The position numbers were made by a program, and so were the translations under genes. From Serratia plymuthica NBRC 102599 (lineage in GTDB: Bacteria; Pseudomonadota; Gammaproteobacteria; Enterobacterales; Enterobacteriaceae): a stretch of DNA of 64,000 nt. The notes beneath the pieces are model-generated. The model saw nothing but the letters and a program-made list of their open reading frames with translations, was not told the DNA's origin and searched no databases. The stretch is taken from the NCBI RefSeq assembly GCF_001590925.1, contig NZ_BCTU01000016.1:1-64000 (forward strand). The letters are read 5' to 3'. Position 1 is the first letter of the stretch, and the number at the start of each line of letters is the position of its first letter. Positions 36,320 through 45,568 of this stretch are shown piece by piece.

Positions 36320-36838
36320 TTACAGCAGCGGTTCCATCTCCAGCAGGATCTGTTCGCACCACTGTTGCAGGCGATCTTCGCTCATGTCGTATTGGTTCAC
36401 CTCATCCAGCGCCAGGCCGACGAAGTGTTTGCCATCGGCGCTCAGCGGTTTCGGGCTGGTGAATTCAAAGCCTTCAATGGGCCAGAAACCGATAAACTGC
36501 ACGCCGAGCGGGGCGATGTGATCGTGCAGCATGCCTAGCGCATCGAGGAACCATTCGCCGTAACCGAGTTGATCGCCCATGCCATACATGGCGACGATTT
36601 TTCCTTTCAGATCCAGCGTCGTCAGTTGCGGCCAAATCGCTTCCCAGTCTTCCTGCAATTCACCGAAATCCCAGGTAGGAATGCCGAGGATCAGGATGGA
36701 ATATTCTTCCATCAGTTGCGGGGAAACGTCTTTCAGGTTGTGCAGGTCGACCAGGTCTTCGCCCAGAATCTCACGGATTTTTTCTGCCGCCATCTCGGTG
36801 TAGCAGGTGCTGGAGCCGTAAAACAGACCAATCTTCAT
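36320..36838 (-). CDS. fldB: Flavodoxin 2
   Basis: A 172-residue long-chain flavodoxin with the FMN phosphate loop [16 protein letters not shown] (residues 5-20), the aromatic [13 protein letters not shown] (about 56-68) and [22 protein letters not shown] (about 94-115). It carries electrons at low potential in the cytoplasm. In E. coli fldB belongs to the SoxRS regulon. It is divergent from xerD, as in E. coli. Confidence 0.95.
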   Translation of the reverse strand: MKIGLFYGSSTCYTEMAAEKIREILGEDLVDLHNLKDVSPQLMEEYSILILGIPTWDFGELQEDWEAIWPQLTTLDLKGKIVAMYGMGDQLGYGEWFLDALGMLHDHIAPLGVQFIGFWPIEGFEFTSPKPLSADGKHFVGLALDEVNQYDMSEDRLQQWCEQILLEMEPLL

Positions 36839-36944
36839 TTTTAAACCGTTATGTTACCGTTCGTGGAATGGCATCGAGTGTACCAGATTTGCACTGGCTT
36901 AAGGCATAATGGCGCAGGTGGAAAGCTAACAAAGAGAGGACCGC

Positions 36945-37844
36945 GTGCAACAGCAAGAGAGTGCGCTGATTGAGCAATTCCTGGATGCGCTTTGGCTCGA
37001 ACGCAATCTGGCAGAAAATACGCTGGCCTCTTACCGGCTGGATCTGCAGGCGCTGAGCACCTGGCTGAACCATCAAAATACCTCGTTGTTACAGGCGCAG
37101 GCGCTGGATTTGCAGGCGTTTCTCGCCGAACGGGTAGCGGGGGGCTACAAGGCGACCAGCTCTGCGCGTTTGCTGAGCGCCATGCGCCGCCTGTTCCAGT
37201 ATCTGTACCGTGAAAAGCTGCGGGAAGACGATCCGACCGCGCTGCTCGCCTCGCCGAAGCTGCCGCAGCGGCTGCCGAAAGATTTGAGCGAAGCGCAAGT
37301 CGATGCCTTGTTGCAGGCGCCATGCGTCGATCAGCCGCTGGAGCTGCGAGACAAGGCGATGCTGGAGGTGCTGTACGCCACCGGCCTGCGAGTCTCCGAA
37401 CTGGTCGGGCTGACCATCAGCGACGTCAGCCTGCGCCAGGGCGTGGTGCGGGTGATCGGTAAAGGCAACAAGGAACGGCTGGTGCCGCTGGGCGAGGAAG
37501 CTGTGTACTGGATCGAAAATTATCTGGAGCACGGCCGCCCGTGGATGGTCAACGGCCAGGCGCTGGATGTGCTGTTCCCAAGCAACCGCTGCCAGCAAAT
37601 GACCCGACAGACGTTCTGGCATCGCATCAAACACTATGCGATCCTAGCGGGTATTGATAGCGAGAGGCTGTCACCGCACGTGTTGCGCCACGCATTTGCC
37701 ACCCACTTGTTGAACCACGGGGCCGATCTCCGTGTCGTACAGATGTTATTGGGGCACAGCGACCTCTCGACCACGCAAATTTATACGCATGTAGCGACCG
37801 AACGACTTAAACAGCTACATCAACAGCATCACCCGCGTGCGTGA
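36945..37844 (+). CDS. xerD: Tyrosine recombinase XerD
   Basis: A 299-residue recombinase that acts with XerC at dif to resolve chromosome dimers under FtsK control. The N-terminal SAM-like DNA-binding domain (about 4-90) is followed by the catalytic domain with Arg in LYATGLRVSELVGLT, Lys in VIGKGNKERLVPLG, His-x-x-Arg in LSPHVLRHAFATHLL, His in LGHSDLSTTQIYTHV and the nucleophile Tyr in that last motif. The start is GTG at 36945, behind AGAGAGGA. Followed at 27 bases by dsbC and then recJ, the conserved operon. Confidence 0.97.
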   Translation: MQQQESALIEQFLDALWLERNLAENTLASYRLDLQALSTWLNHQNTSLLQAQALDLQAFLAERVAGGYKATSSARLLSAMRRLFQYLYREKLREDDPTALLASPKLPQRLPKDLSEAQVDALLQAPCVDQPLELRDKAMLEVLYATGLRVSELVGLTISDVSLRQGVVRVIGKGNKERLVPLGEEAVYWIENYLEHGRPWMVNGQALDVLFPSNRCQQMTRQTFWHRIKHYAILAGIDSERLSPHVLRHAFATHLLNHGADLRVVQMLLGHSDLSTTQIYTHVATERLKQLHQQHHPRA

Positions 37845-37871
37845 CACGCCGGGTTCAAAAGGATTGGAAGA

Positions 37872-38588
37872 ATGAATAAAGGTTTAATGCTGCTCTCTCT
37901 GCTGGTGGCTTCGGTGACCGGTGCGGCCCACGCCGACGATGCGGCAATCAAAAAAGCGCTCAGCAGCTTGGGCATTCAGCAGGCGGAAGTGCAGCCTTCA
38001 CCGGTTAACGGCCTGAAAACCGTGCTGACCGATAACGGCGTGCTGTACGTGACCGAAGACGGCAAACACATTCTGCAAGGCCCGCTGTACGACGTCAGCG
38101 GCAAAGAACCGGTTAACGTCACCAACCAATTGCTGACCGGCAAGCTGGAAGCGCTGAAAGATCAGATGATCGTCTACAAAGCGCCAAAAGAAAAACACGT
38201 GATCACCGTGTTTACCGACATCACCTGCGGCTATTGCCACAAGCTGCACCAGCAGATGAAAGAATATAACGACCTGGGTATTACCGTTCGCTATCTGGCG
38301 TTCCCGCGCCAGGGGCTGAACTCCCAGGCCGAGAAAGACATGCAGTCAATCTGGTGCACCGCTGACAAGGCCAAGGCTTTCGATTCCGCCATGAAAGGCG
38401 ATGCGGTGTCCCCGGCGACCTGTAAAACCGACATCAGCAAACACTATGCGCTTGGCGTGCAGTTCGGCATTCAGGGCACCCCGGCGATCATTCTGGAAAA
38501 CGGCATGATGATCCCGGGCTATCAGGGGCCGAAAGAGATGGCCGCCATGCTGGATGCGCATCAGACCGCAACCAAAACCGGTGGTTAA
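37872..38588 (+). CDS. dsbC: Thiol:disulfide interchange protein DsbC
   Basis: A 238-residue periplasmic disulfide isomerase. A cleavable signal peptide (about 1-20, ending AAHA-DD), an N-terminal dimerisation domain (about 21-82) and a thioredoxin domain with the active-site CGYC in FTDITCGYCHKLHQQM are visible. The second structural disulfide pair lies in SIWCTADKA and SPATCKTD, and the cis-Pro loop is GTPAII. It is kept reduced by DsbD. It lies between xerD and recJ, 6 bases before the recJ GTG. Confidence 0.97.
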   Translation: MNKGLMLLSLLVASVTGAAHADDAAIKKALSSLGIQQAEVQPSPVNGLKTVLTDNGVLYVTEDGKHILQGPLYDVSGKEPVNVTNQLLTGKLEALKDQMIVYKAPKEKHVITVFTDITCGYCHKLHQQMKEYNDLGITVRYLAFPRQGLNSQAEKDMQSIWCTADKAKAFDSAMKGDAVSPATCKTDISKHYALGVQFGIQGTPAIILENGMMIPGYQGPKEMAAMLDAHQTATKTGG

Positions 38589-38594
38589 TCGCCG

Positions 38595-40328
38595 GTGAGC
38601 CTCAAAACACAACTACGCCGCCGTGCGGCGACGGACGACAGCCATCTGCCTGCCGGCCTGCATCCGCTACTGCGCCGTTTATACGCGCTGCGCGGCGTTA
38701 AGGCTGAGCAGGAACTGGAGCGCAGCGTCAAAGGCATGCTGCCCTGGCAGCAATTGGACGGCATCGACACCGCCGTTGGCATTCTGCAACAGGCGCTGGC
38801 CGTGAGTCGCCGTATCATGGTGGTGGGGGACTTCGACGCCGATGGCGCCACCAGTACCGCGTTGACAGTGTTGGCGTTGCGCAGCATGGGCGGCAGTGCG
38901 GTTGACTACCTGGTGCCGAACCGCTTCGAGGACGGCTACGGCTTGAGTCCGGAAGTGGTCGAGCAGGCGGCGGTGCGCGGCGCAGAGTTGATCCTGACCG
39001 TGGATAACGGCATCTCTTCCCATGCGGGCGTTGACGTGGCGCACGCCAAGGGTATGCAGGTACTGGTCACCGACCACCACCTGCCGGGGGAAACCTTGCC
39101 GGCGGCGGAAGCGATCGTCAACCCGAACCTGCGCGGCTGTGAGTTCCCCTCCAAATCCCTGGCCGGCGTCGGTGTGGCTTTCTATCTGATGCTGGCGTTG
39201 CGTGCCCGGCTGCGTGAAAGCGGTTGGTTTGAACAACGCGCGTTGGCGATGCCGAACTTGGCAGAACTGTTGGATCTGGTCGCTCTCGGCACGGTTGCCG
39301 ACGTAGTGCCGCTTGACGCCAATAACCGCATTTTGGTGTATCAGGGCCTGAATCGCATTCGCGCCGGCAAGTGTCGGCCGGGCATCCGGGCGCTGCTGGA
39401 AGTGGCCAACCGTGACGCGCGCCAACTGGCGGCCAACGATCTTGGTTTTGCGCTGGGGCCGCGGCTCAATGCCGCCGGGCGGCTGGACGACATGTCGATT
39501 GGCGTGGCGCTGTTGCTGAGCGATGACATTGCGCAGGCGCGCATGCTGGCCAACGATCTCGATGCGCTTAACCTGACACGGCGTGAGATTGAGCAGGGCA
39601 TGCAGGTCGAGGCCTTGCAGCTGTGCGACGAACTGGAGCGCAGCAGTACCGCCTTGCCGTATGGGCTGGCGATGTATCATCCGGAATGGCATCAGGGCGT
39701 GGTAGGTATTCTGGCCTCGCGCATCAAAGAACGTTTTCACCGTCCGGTGATTGCGTTTGCGCCGGCGGGCGAGGGTATTCTGAAAGGTTCCGGCCGTTCG
39801 ATAGCCGGCCTGCACATGCGCGACGCGCTGGAGCGGCTGGATACGCTGAATCCGGGTTTGATGATGAAGTTCGGCGGCCATGCGATGGCGGCCGGGTTGT
39901 CGCTGGAAGAGGCCAAATTCGACGAGTTTCGTCAGCGCTTTGGCGAACTGGTGGGGGAATGGCTCGATCCGGCGATGCTGGAAGGGGTGATCTGGTCCGA
40001 CGGTGAGCTGGCGATGCAGGAACTTTCGCTGGAAACGGCGGAGCTGCTGCGCGAGGGCGGTCCGTGGGGGCAGGCGTTCCCGGAACCGACTTTCGACGGT
40101 AAGTTCCGTATCCTGCAACAGCGGCTGGTGGGCGAGAAACACCTGAAGCTGATGGTGGAGCCGCTCGGTGGCGGCCCGTTGCTCGACGGCATCGCCTTCA
40201 ACGTGGACACCACCCTGTGGCCCGACAGCAGCGTGCGTGAAGTGGAGCTGGCCTACAAGCTCGATGTCAATGAGTTCCGTGGTAACCGTAACGTGCAGTT
40301 ATTGATCCAGCACCTCTGGCCGCGTTGA
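38595..40328 (+). CDS. recJ: Single-strand 5'-3' exonuclease RecJ
   Basis: A 577-residue DHH-family nuclease for RecFOR repair, mismatch repair and fork processing. Motifs are VVGDFDADGATSTAL (I), LTVDNGISSHAGV (II), VTDHHLPGE (DHH, III), LAGVGVAFYLMLAL, GTVADVVPL (IV), GPRLNAAGRLDDMSIGVALL and the DHHA1 KFGGHAMAAGLSL, followed by the OB domain. The start is GTG at 38595, with only 6 bases from dsbC, so coupling is likely. Confidence 0.96.
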   Translation: MSLKTQLRRRAATDDSHLPAGLHPLLRRLYALRGVKAEQELERSVKGMLPWQQLDGIDTAVGILQQALAVSRRIMVVGDFDADGATSTALTVLALRSMGGSAVDYLVPNRFEDGYGLSPEVVEQAAVRGAELILTVDNGISSHAGVDVAHAKGMQVLVTDHHLPGETLPAAEAIVNPNLRGCEFPSKSLAGVGVAFYLMLALRARLRESGWFEQRALAMPNLAELLDLVALGTVADVVPLDANNRILVYQGLNRIRAGKCRPGIRALLEVANRDARQLAANDLGFALGPRLNAAGRLDDMSIGVALLLSDDIAQARMLANDLDALNLTRREIEQGMQVEALQLCDELERSSTALPYGLAMYHPEWHQGVVGILASRIKERFHRPVIAFAPAGEGILKGSGRSIAGLHMRDALERLDTLNPGLMMKFGGHAMAAGLSLEEAKFDEFRQRFGELVGEWLDPAMLEGVIWSDGELAMQELSLETAELLREGGPWGQAFPEPTFDGKFRILQQRLVGEKHLKLMVEPLGGGPLLDGIAFNVDTTLWPDSSVREVELAYKLDVNEFRGNRNVQLLIQHLWPR

Positions 40329-40494
40329 TTTTTCCTGAACGGGCGCGGCGATGCCGCGCCTGATTCAGATACACATCTTTCCCCCCACAAAAACTGACCA
40401 ACTCGCTATAAACTGACGCCCGGATCCGATAGAATTACCGGTTCTAATGGCATTTCGCCATCGACGACATCAACGTAAAAGAACGCTAAAAACC

Positions 40495-41593
40495 ATGTTT
40501 GAAATTAATCCGGTAAAAAACCGAATTCAGGACCTGTCCGAGCGGACTGCCGTTCTTAGGGGGTATCTTTGACTATGATGCCAAGAAAGAACGCCTAGAA
40601 GAAGTCAACGCCGAGCTGGAACAGCCTGATGTTTGGAACGACCCCGAGCGCGCACAGGCGCTGGGTAAAGAGCGCGCGGCGCTTGAAGCCATCGTGGAAA
40701 CCATCGATCAGCTGGAACAGGGCGGCGAAGACGTCACCGGCCTGCTGGAACTGGCGGTTGAAGCCGACGATGAAGAAACCTTTACCGAAGCCGTAGCCGA
40801 ACTCGATCAACTGTCTGCCAAGCTGGAACAATTAGAGTTCCGCCGTATGTTCTCCGGTGAATATGACAGCGCGGATTGCTACCTGGACATCCAGGCCGGC
40901 TCCGGCGGCACCGAAGCACAGGACTGGGCGAGCATGCTGCTGCGCATGTACCTGCGCTGGGCGGAATCCAAGGGCTTCAAAACGGAAGTGATTGAAGAAT
41001 CCGACGGCGACGTCGCGGGGCTGAAATCCGCCACCATCAAGATTATCGGCGACTACGCGTTCGGCTGGTTACGCACTGAAACCGGCGTGCATCGCCTGGT
41101 GCGCAAGAGCCCGTTCGACTCCGGCGGCCGTCGTCATACCTCGTTCAGCTCGGTGTTTATCTATCCGGAAGTGGATGACGATATCGATATCGACATCAAC
41201 CCGGCAGACCTGCGTATTGACGTTTACCGCGCCTCCGGTGCGGGCGGTCAGCACGTAAACAAAACCGAGTCGGCGGTACGTATTACCCACTTGCCGACCA
41301 ACATCGTGGTGCAGTGCCAGAACGACCGTTCTCAGCATAAGAACAAGGATCAAGCGTTTAAACAGCTGCGAGCCAAGCTGTACGAGTTTGAGATGCAAAA
41401 GAAAAATGCTGATAAACAGCAGATGGAAGACAACAAGTCCGACATCGGCTGGGGCAGTCAAATCCGTTCTTACGTGCTGGATGATTCCCGCATCAAGGAT
41501 TTGCGCACCAACGTTGAAACGCGTAACACGCAGGCCGTATTAGATGGCGACCTGGATAAATTCATTGAGGCAAGTTTGAAAGCCGGGTTATGA
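40495..41593 (+). CDS. prfB: Peptide chain release factor 2 (programmed +1 frameshift)
   Basis: Recognises UGA and UAA stop codons and triggers peptide release. Codons 1-25 ([25 protein letters not shown]) are followed by an in-frame TGA at 40570-40572; the ribosome slips +1 on CTT-TGA-C and continues at GAC (40571) for 340 further codons, giving 365 residues. An internal ribosome-binding-like AGGGGG (40558-40563) lies 3 bases before the CTT. The specificity motif SPF (KSPFDSGG), the catalytic GGQ in [17 protein letters not shown], and a preceding Ala at the position that is Thr in E. coli K-12 are visible. The stop-codon shift autoregulates RF2 levels. lysS follows 9 bases later. Confidence 0.97.
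40558..40573 (+). promoter_or_regulatory. RF2 programmed frameshift signal
   Basis: AGGGGG-TAT-CTT-TGA-C: the Shine-Dalgarno-like block, its 3-base spacing, the slippery CTT, the poor-context UGA and the +1 C are all conserved. When RF2 is scarce the pause at UGA favours the shift to GAC. Confidence 0.97.
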
Positions 41594-41602
41594 GGAACAG
41601 AA

Positions 41603-43120
41603 ATGTCTGAGCAACAACCACAGGGCGCCGATCAGGCGTTGGAACTCAATAACGAGTTGCAGTCACGCCGTGAGAAACTGGCCGGGCTGCGCGAGAACGG
41701 CATTGCGTTCCCAAATGATTTCCGTCGCGACACTACGTCCGACAAGCTGCACGCTGCATACGGCGATAAAGATAACGAAGAGCTGGAAGCGCTGGGCGTA
41801 GAAGTCACCGTTGCCGGCCGCATGATGACCCGTCGTATCATGGGTAAAGCGTCATTCGTGACTCTGCAGGACGTCGGCGGCCGTATCCAGCTGTACGTGG
41901 CGCGCGACGATCTGGCGGAAGGCATTTATAACGAGCAGTTCAAGAAGTGGGATCTGGGCGATATCCTTGGCGCTCGCGGCAAGCTGTTCAAAACCAAGAC
42001 CGGCGAACTGTCTATCCACTGTACCGAACTGCGCCTGCTGACCAAGGCCCTGCGCCCGTTGCCGGACAAGTTCCATGGCCTGGCCGATCAGGAAACCCGC
42101 TACCGCCAGCGTTATCTGGACCTGATCGCCAACGATGAGTCGCGCAACACCTTCAAGGTGCGCTCTCAGGTGATGGCGGGGATCCGTAACTTCATGGTGG
42201 AACGCGGCTTCATGGAAGTCGAAACCCCAATGATGCAGGTGATCCCGGGCGGCGCTTCTGCGCGTCCATTCGTGACTCACCACAATGCGCTGGACATCGA
42301 TATGTACCTACGTATTGCCCCGGAGCTGTACCTGAAGCGTCTGGTGGTTGGGGGCTTTGAGCGGGTGTTCGAAATCAACCGTAACTTCCGTAACGAAGGC
42401 GTTTCTCCGCGTCATAACCCAGAGTTCACCATGATGGAACTCTATATGGCTTACGCGGATTACAAAGACCTCATCGAGCTGACAGAGTCGCTGTTCCGCA
42501 CCCTGACTCAGGACGTGCTGGGCAAAACCCAGGTGCAGTACGGTGATGAAGTGTTCGACTTCGGCAAGCCGTTTGAAAAACTGACCATGACCGAGGCGAT
42601 CAAAAAATACCGTCCGGAAACCGATCTGGCCGATCTGGCTGACATGGGCAAGGCGGTGGCTATCGCTGAATCCATCGGTATCAAGATTGAGAAGAGCTGG
42701 GGTCTGGGCCGTGTAGTTACCGAGATCTTCGAAGAAGTGGCGGAAAGCCACCTGATTCAGCCGACCTTCATTACCGAATACCCGGCGGAAGTGTCCCCGC
42801 TGGCGCGCCGTAATGATGAGAACCCGGAAATCACCGACCGTTTCGAGTTCTTCATTGGCGGGCGTGAAATCGGTAACGGCTTCTCCGAGCTGAACGACGC
42901 GGAAGATCAGGCGCAGCGCTTTGCTGACCAGGTGAATGCGAAAGACGCAGGCGATGACGAAGCGATGTTCTACGACGAAGACTACGTCACCGCGCTGGAG
43001 CACGGCCTGCCGCCGACGGCTGGCTTGGGTATCGGTATCGATCGCATGGTTATGCTGTTCACCAACAGCCACACCATCCGCGATGTGATTCTGTTCCCGG
43101 CAATGCGCCCGCAGAAATAA
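41603..43120 (+). CDS. lysS: Lysyl-tRNA synthetase (class II)
   Basis: A 505-residue cytoplasmic enzyme that charges tRNA-Lys. The N-terminal OB-fold anticodon domain (about 60-165) contains [24 protein letters not shown], and the class II catalytic domain has motif 2 in [26 protein letters not shown] and motif 3 in [16 protein letters not shown] near the C-terminus. GAGGA precedes the ATG, 9 bases after prfB, the conserved prfB-lysS operon. A strong terminator follows. Confidence 0.97.
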   Translation: MSEQQPQGADQALELNNELQSRREKLAGLRENGIAFPNDFRRDTTSDKLHAAYGDKDNEELEALGVEVTVAGRMMTRRIMGKASFVTLQDVGGRIQLYVARDDLAEGIYNEQFKKWDLGDILGARGKLFKTKTGELSIHCTELRLLTKALRPLPDKFHGLADQETRYRQRYLDLIANDESRNTFKVRSQVMAGIRNFMVERGFMEVETPMMQVIPGGASARPFVTHHNALDIDMYLRIAPELYLKRLVVGGFERVFEINRNFRNEGVSPRHNPEFTMMELYMAYADYKDLIELTESLFRTLTQDVLGKTQVQYGDEVFDFGKPFEKLTMTEAIKKYRPETDLADLADMGKAVAIAESIGIKIEKSWGLGRVVTEIFEEVAESHLIQPTFITEYPAEVSPLARRNDENPEITDRFEFFIGGREIGNGFSELNDAEDQAQRFADQVNAKDAGDDEAMFYDEDYVTALEHGLPPTAGLGIGIDRMVMLFTNSHTIRDVILFPAMRPQK

Positions 43121-43140
43121 TCTTTTGCGGTGTGAACATC

Positions 43141-43172
43141 AACCGGTGCAGGCGACTGCGCCGGTTTTTTTT
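43141..43172 (+). terminator. Terminator of prfB-lysS
   Basis: AACCGGTGC pairs with GCGCCGGTT (one G-U pair) followed by eight T in all, 20 bases after the lysS stop. Confidence 0.88.
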
Positions 43173-43245
43173 CGCTTATGGGAAGGAAACAGGGGGCCGA
43201 TGCGGCTAACTGCTTAAAACATCGGCAGTTACGCGCTATCTCCGC

Positions 43246-43273
43246 TTGCCCGGCGTGGATAACCGGTTATAAT
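43246..43273 (+). promoter_or_regulatory. Promoter of the tRNA-Gly gene
   Basis: TTGCCC (43246-43251) and a perfect TATAAT (43268-43273) are separated by 16 bases and lie 17 bases before the mature tRNA. A GC-rich GCACACC follows the -10, compatible with a discriminator. Confidence 0.8.
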
Positions 43274-43290
43274 GCCAGTCGCACACCGAT

Positions 43291-43364
43291 GCGGGTGTAG
43301 TTCAATGGTAGAACGGCAGCTTCCCAAGCTGCATACGAGGGTTCGATTCCCTTCACCCGCTCCA
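43291..43364 (+). tRNA. glyU: tRNA-Gly (anticodon CCC)
   Basis: A 74-base tRNA with acceptor arms GCGGGTG and CACCCGC, D-arm TAGTTCAATGGTAGAAC, anticodon loop TTCCCAA reading GGG, T-arm GAGGGTTCGATTCCCTT and an encoded CCA (TCCA). It matches E. coli glyU closely. It has its own promoter and ends close to a small membrane-protein gene on the opposite strand. Confidence 0.98.
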
Positions 43365-43416
43365 AGCCCTTCTTCAAACTTCCTTTTGTCGTGTCATACT
43401 TACCTGCCGATCAGCG

Positions 43417-43545
43417 TTATGAAATGGCGACCAAAAAACCGATAATTGCGATCAACAGGACCCAAAACCATTTAGAGGTTTTTTCTGGCTTCCATTCTTC
43501 GCCATATTCAACGTGATAATCGGGTCTGACATCCTTTCTTTTCAT
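43417..43545 (-). CDS. 42-residue single-span membrane protein
   Basis: A minus-strand ORF opening ATG-AAA-AGA with AGGGA 5-9 bases upstream encodes MKRKDVRPDYHVEYGEEW, a Lys-Pro-Glu-Lys linker and a C-terminal hydrophobic helix WFWVLLIAIIGFLVAIS, then TAA. The charged, soluble N-terminus and a single 17-residue membrane segment are typical of enterobacterial small membrane proteins. I do not recognise the family and assign no function. It ends 53 bases from the tRNA-Gly gene. Confidence 0.6.
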   Translation of the reverse strand: MKRKDVRPDYHVEYGEEWKPEKTSKWFWVLLIAIIGFLVAIS

Positions 43546-43890
43546 CACATTCCCTGGAAATTAACATCCCTAAATTCCTATGGGTATACTTTAAGATGAA
43601 TCTTAATGTTATTAAATTTAATGCGTATTTTTGGGTAAAAATCTTAATAAAACATGAGGGGTGTCCGATAAAAAACCAACAAAAACAAGGGGTTTAATAG
43701 GGTTTTGTTGCGTTATTATCTTTTGCCGTTTCTTGGTTGGAATCTAAAGATGAATGGCATTTTCCTTCCTGTGCGAGCGTGGCCAGCACCCGCTTTTACG
43801 CCCGCCAACCTCTGCGCTGCCGGTTTGCCCACAGGTTTCTGCAGCATATTGGAATGAACATAAAGCATTATCAATCTGACAGGAATGCAG

Positions 43891-44076
43891 GTGAACTTAT
43901 GGTGGGGGATTGGTCTGTTGTTTACTGCGATGACTGGCTTTGCACTTTTGGTTTTTGGTTCGTTTTTCAGCGGGAGAGTGAAGCACCGCGTTCCATTTTA
44001 TTGGTTTCGAAGCATTTTCGACATTACAGAAATGCAAAAACCCGCCATAAGCGGGTTTTTGATCGCTAATACTTAA
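43891..44076 (+). CDS. Possible small membrane protein running through a terminator
   Basis: A frame beginning at ATG 43885 or, better spaced behind AGGA, GTG 43891 encodes VNLWWGIGLLFTAMTGFALL, then VFGSFFSGRVKHRVPFYWFRSIFDITEM. One long hydrophobic segment followed by a basic and aromatic tail is protein-like. The last dozen codons pass through the perfect hairpin at 44036-44060, so an mRNA terminated there would lack a stop codon. It is uncertain; a longer frame at 43737 in another register is less protein-like. Confidence 0.35.
   Translation: MNLWWGIGLLFTAMTGFALLVFGSFFSGRVKHRVPFYWFRSIFDITEMQKPAISGFLIANT
44036..44060. terminator. Bidirectional terminator after the cold-shock gene
   Basis: AAAAACCCGC and GCGGGTTTTT pair perfectly around CATAA. 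It serves the leftward csp gene, 72 bases after its stop, and can also stop rightward transcription. Confidence 0.9.
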
Positions 44077-44131
44077 CTGCTCAGGCCGTTGCCTTCATCG
44101 CGATTGTAAGTTTTAGCGAGATTATCGGCGA

Positions 44132-44344
44132 TTAAAGCGCGATAACGTTTACAGCAGAAGGGCCTTTAGCGCCGCTCTCAACAGAGAACTCCACTTTCTG
44201 ACCTTCGTCTAAGGTTTTAAAATCGCTGCTCTGGATAGCGGAGAAATGTACGAATACATCTTTGCTGCCATCTTGTGGAGTGATAAAACCGAAGCCTTTA
44301 TCTGCGTTAAACCATTTTACTAAACCAGTCATTTTAGTAGACAT
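44132..44344 (-). CDS. CspA-family cold-shock protein
   Basis: A 70-residue single cold-shock domain. It has [22 protein letters not shown] (RNP-1 KGFGFI) and DVFVHFSAI (RNP-2), then [29 protein letters not shown]. It is nearest to the CspA/CspB/CspG group of RNA chaperones. AAGGA precedes the ATG at 44344; the frame extends 15 codons upstream without a better site. A long untranslated leader with a GCCAC/GTGGC hairpin lies upstream, as expected for cold-inducible csp mRNAs. Whether it is cold-induced cannot be read directly. Confidence 0.95.
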   Translation of the reverse strand: MSTKMTGLVKWFNADKGFGFITPQDGSKDVFVHFSAIQSSDFKTLDEGQKVEFSVESGAKGPSAVNVIAL

Positions 44345-44680
44345 AGATACATCCTTTTTCATTTTTGAGCCACTCATCGTGGCGAACATGGCCTGTTTTG
44401 CAGAATTTTACTTATGGGGCACTTAGGAGGAGGCTCATGAAGAAGGGGTATCTAGAGATAACGCTTGGACTGAGGGCTGCTTTACTAAAACTGCTTTCAT
44501 AAGGTCTGTGTTCCAAACCGATGACGTCATAGTAGGCTTGGTTTGATTTATTAAGCAAGGATTAATTTTATTAATGTCGTGGGCAGGCTGTCACACCTCT
44601 GACGTAGAGTGATGATTGTCCGAGAATTTGGAGCATGGAGCCGGCATTTTTCACCGCAATGTGCTTGACGCATAAAAGAT

Positions 44681-44713
44681 AAAAGCCCTGACCGTTGCAG
44701 CCAGGGCTTTTAT
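44681..44713. terminator. Symmetric hairpin TAAAAGCCCTG/CAGGGCTTTTA
   Basis: Eleven-base arms at 44681-44691 and 44703-44713 pair perfectly around an 11-base loop. A/T-rich flanks make it terminator-like in both directions, but no adjacent gene needs it, so it may end an unannotated small RNA. Confidence 0.6.
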
Positions 44714-45267
44714 GGTACTATTGACTTCAGATTTAACATTAATGAACTTAATATTTCTTACTGCTAAGGTACTACTTTTAAATGTACACGTTTATCACAG
44801 ATAATATTGGGTGATAATACTAACTAAAACCTCCCCTATATTTACCAGTTCACATTATCCGCCAACCTGAATGAATATTCTAAGGTATGGCATTTTAAAC
44901 AAGTACATCTCCCCTCGCGATATAGACTCTTGATGCGTAGCCTCACTTCCATTGCGATCTTGTTGCATTGTTTTCTAGACTGTCTTGAAAACCAATCGCA
45001 AACAAAAAACAATTGAATCATGGCCTTACATCATCGCGTTTTGGTCCGCACCCTGCGATTGTAGATACTGACTACGTGGCCTTAAAGCGTCATCAAGCGA
45101 GGGTCTGGCTTTTACTCGGCATTGATGCCCATACAAAAAACACTTCGTGGCCTTTATCGCAAAATAAATTTAAATCAACTTAATTAACACTTTTGGTAAT
45201 AACAGCTAGCTACCATTTCGCTGCTGCTGATGACCAATCTACGGGTTTTTAAAAGGGTGTCAATACT

Positions 45268-45303
45268 GTTTTTAATGACATGTTTTTAATAACATGTTTT
45301 TAT
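45268..45303. repeat. 14-base tandem repeat, about 2.5 copies
   Basis: The unit GTTTTTAATGACAT (45268-45281) is repeated as GTTTTTAATAACAT (45282-45295) and continues with GTTTTTAT. It lies in gene-free DNA. Confidence 0.8.
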
Positions 45304-45384
45304 TTACAGTGTTTATACGTGATCTCTTTCAAACCGCGCTGAACGCTTATTTTTATCGGCTTACCTTTTTTGGGAGGGGGTATT

Positions 45385-45468
45385 ATGTCGGAGTTTTTTT
45401 TGAAATGGCAGGGCCGATGCTTGGGTAATATTAGCGTTTCATTAGCTAACCCAAAAACCAAAATATGA
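45385..45468 (+). CDS. Possible 27-residue micro-ORF
   Basis: An ATG with the strong purine-rich GGGAGGGGG 5 bases upstream opens a 27-codon frame (MSEFFLKWQGRCLGNIS...KI). No homologue is recognised and such ORFs arise by chance, so only the ribosome-binding site supports it. Confidence 0.2.
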   Translation: MSEFFLKWQGRCLGNISVSLANPKTKI

Positions 45469-45568
45469 TCTTGTCCGTAGAAGGCCGGCTATCGATTTAT
45501 GTTACCTCAGAAACCGCTATCCGGGCCTGACGTAGCCCGCTGCAGAAGCAACGGGCTGTTCCCCGGTA

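Larger units (their letters stand above)
44345..45568. other. 1.2 kb gene-poor, A+T-rich region
   Basis: No gene of normal length is supported. The right part adjoins the cbpM end and the left part should hold the csp promoter and leader, including the palindrome ATGACGTCAT at 44521-44530. A hairpin (44681-44713), a 14-base tandem repeat (45268-45303) and one 27-codon ORF with a strong ribosome site (45385) are described separately. The rest shows scattered stop codons on both strands. It could contain small RNA genes or decayed sequence. Confidence 0.5.

Noticed and set aside
38679..40142. 487-codon minus-strand frame over recJ
   Set aside because: Shadow of recJ with no domain or ribosome site.
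43737..44069. 110-codon frame overlapping the small membrane ORF
   Set aside because: Unstructured Cys/His/Arg-rich composition and no ribosome site; the other register is more protein-like.
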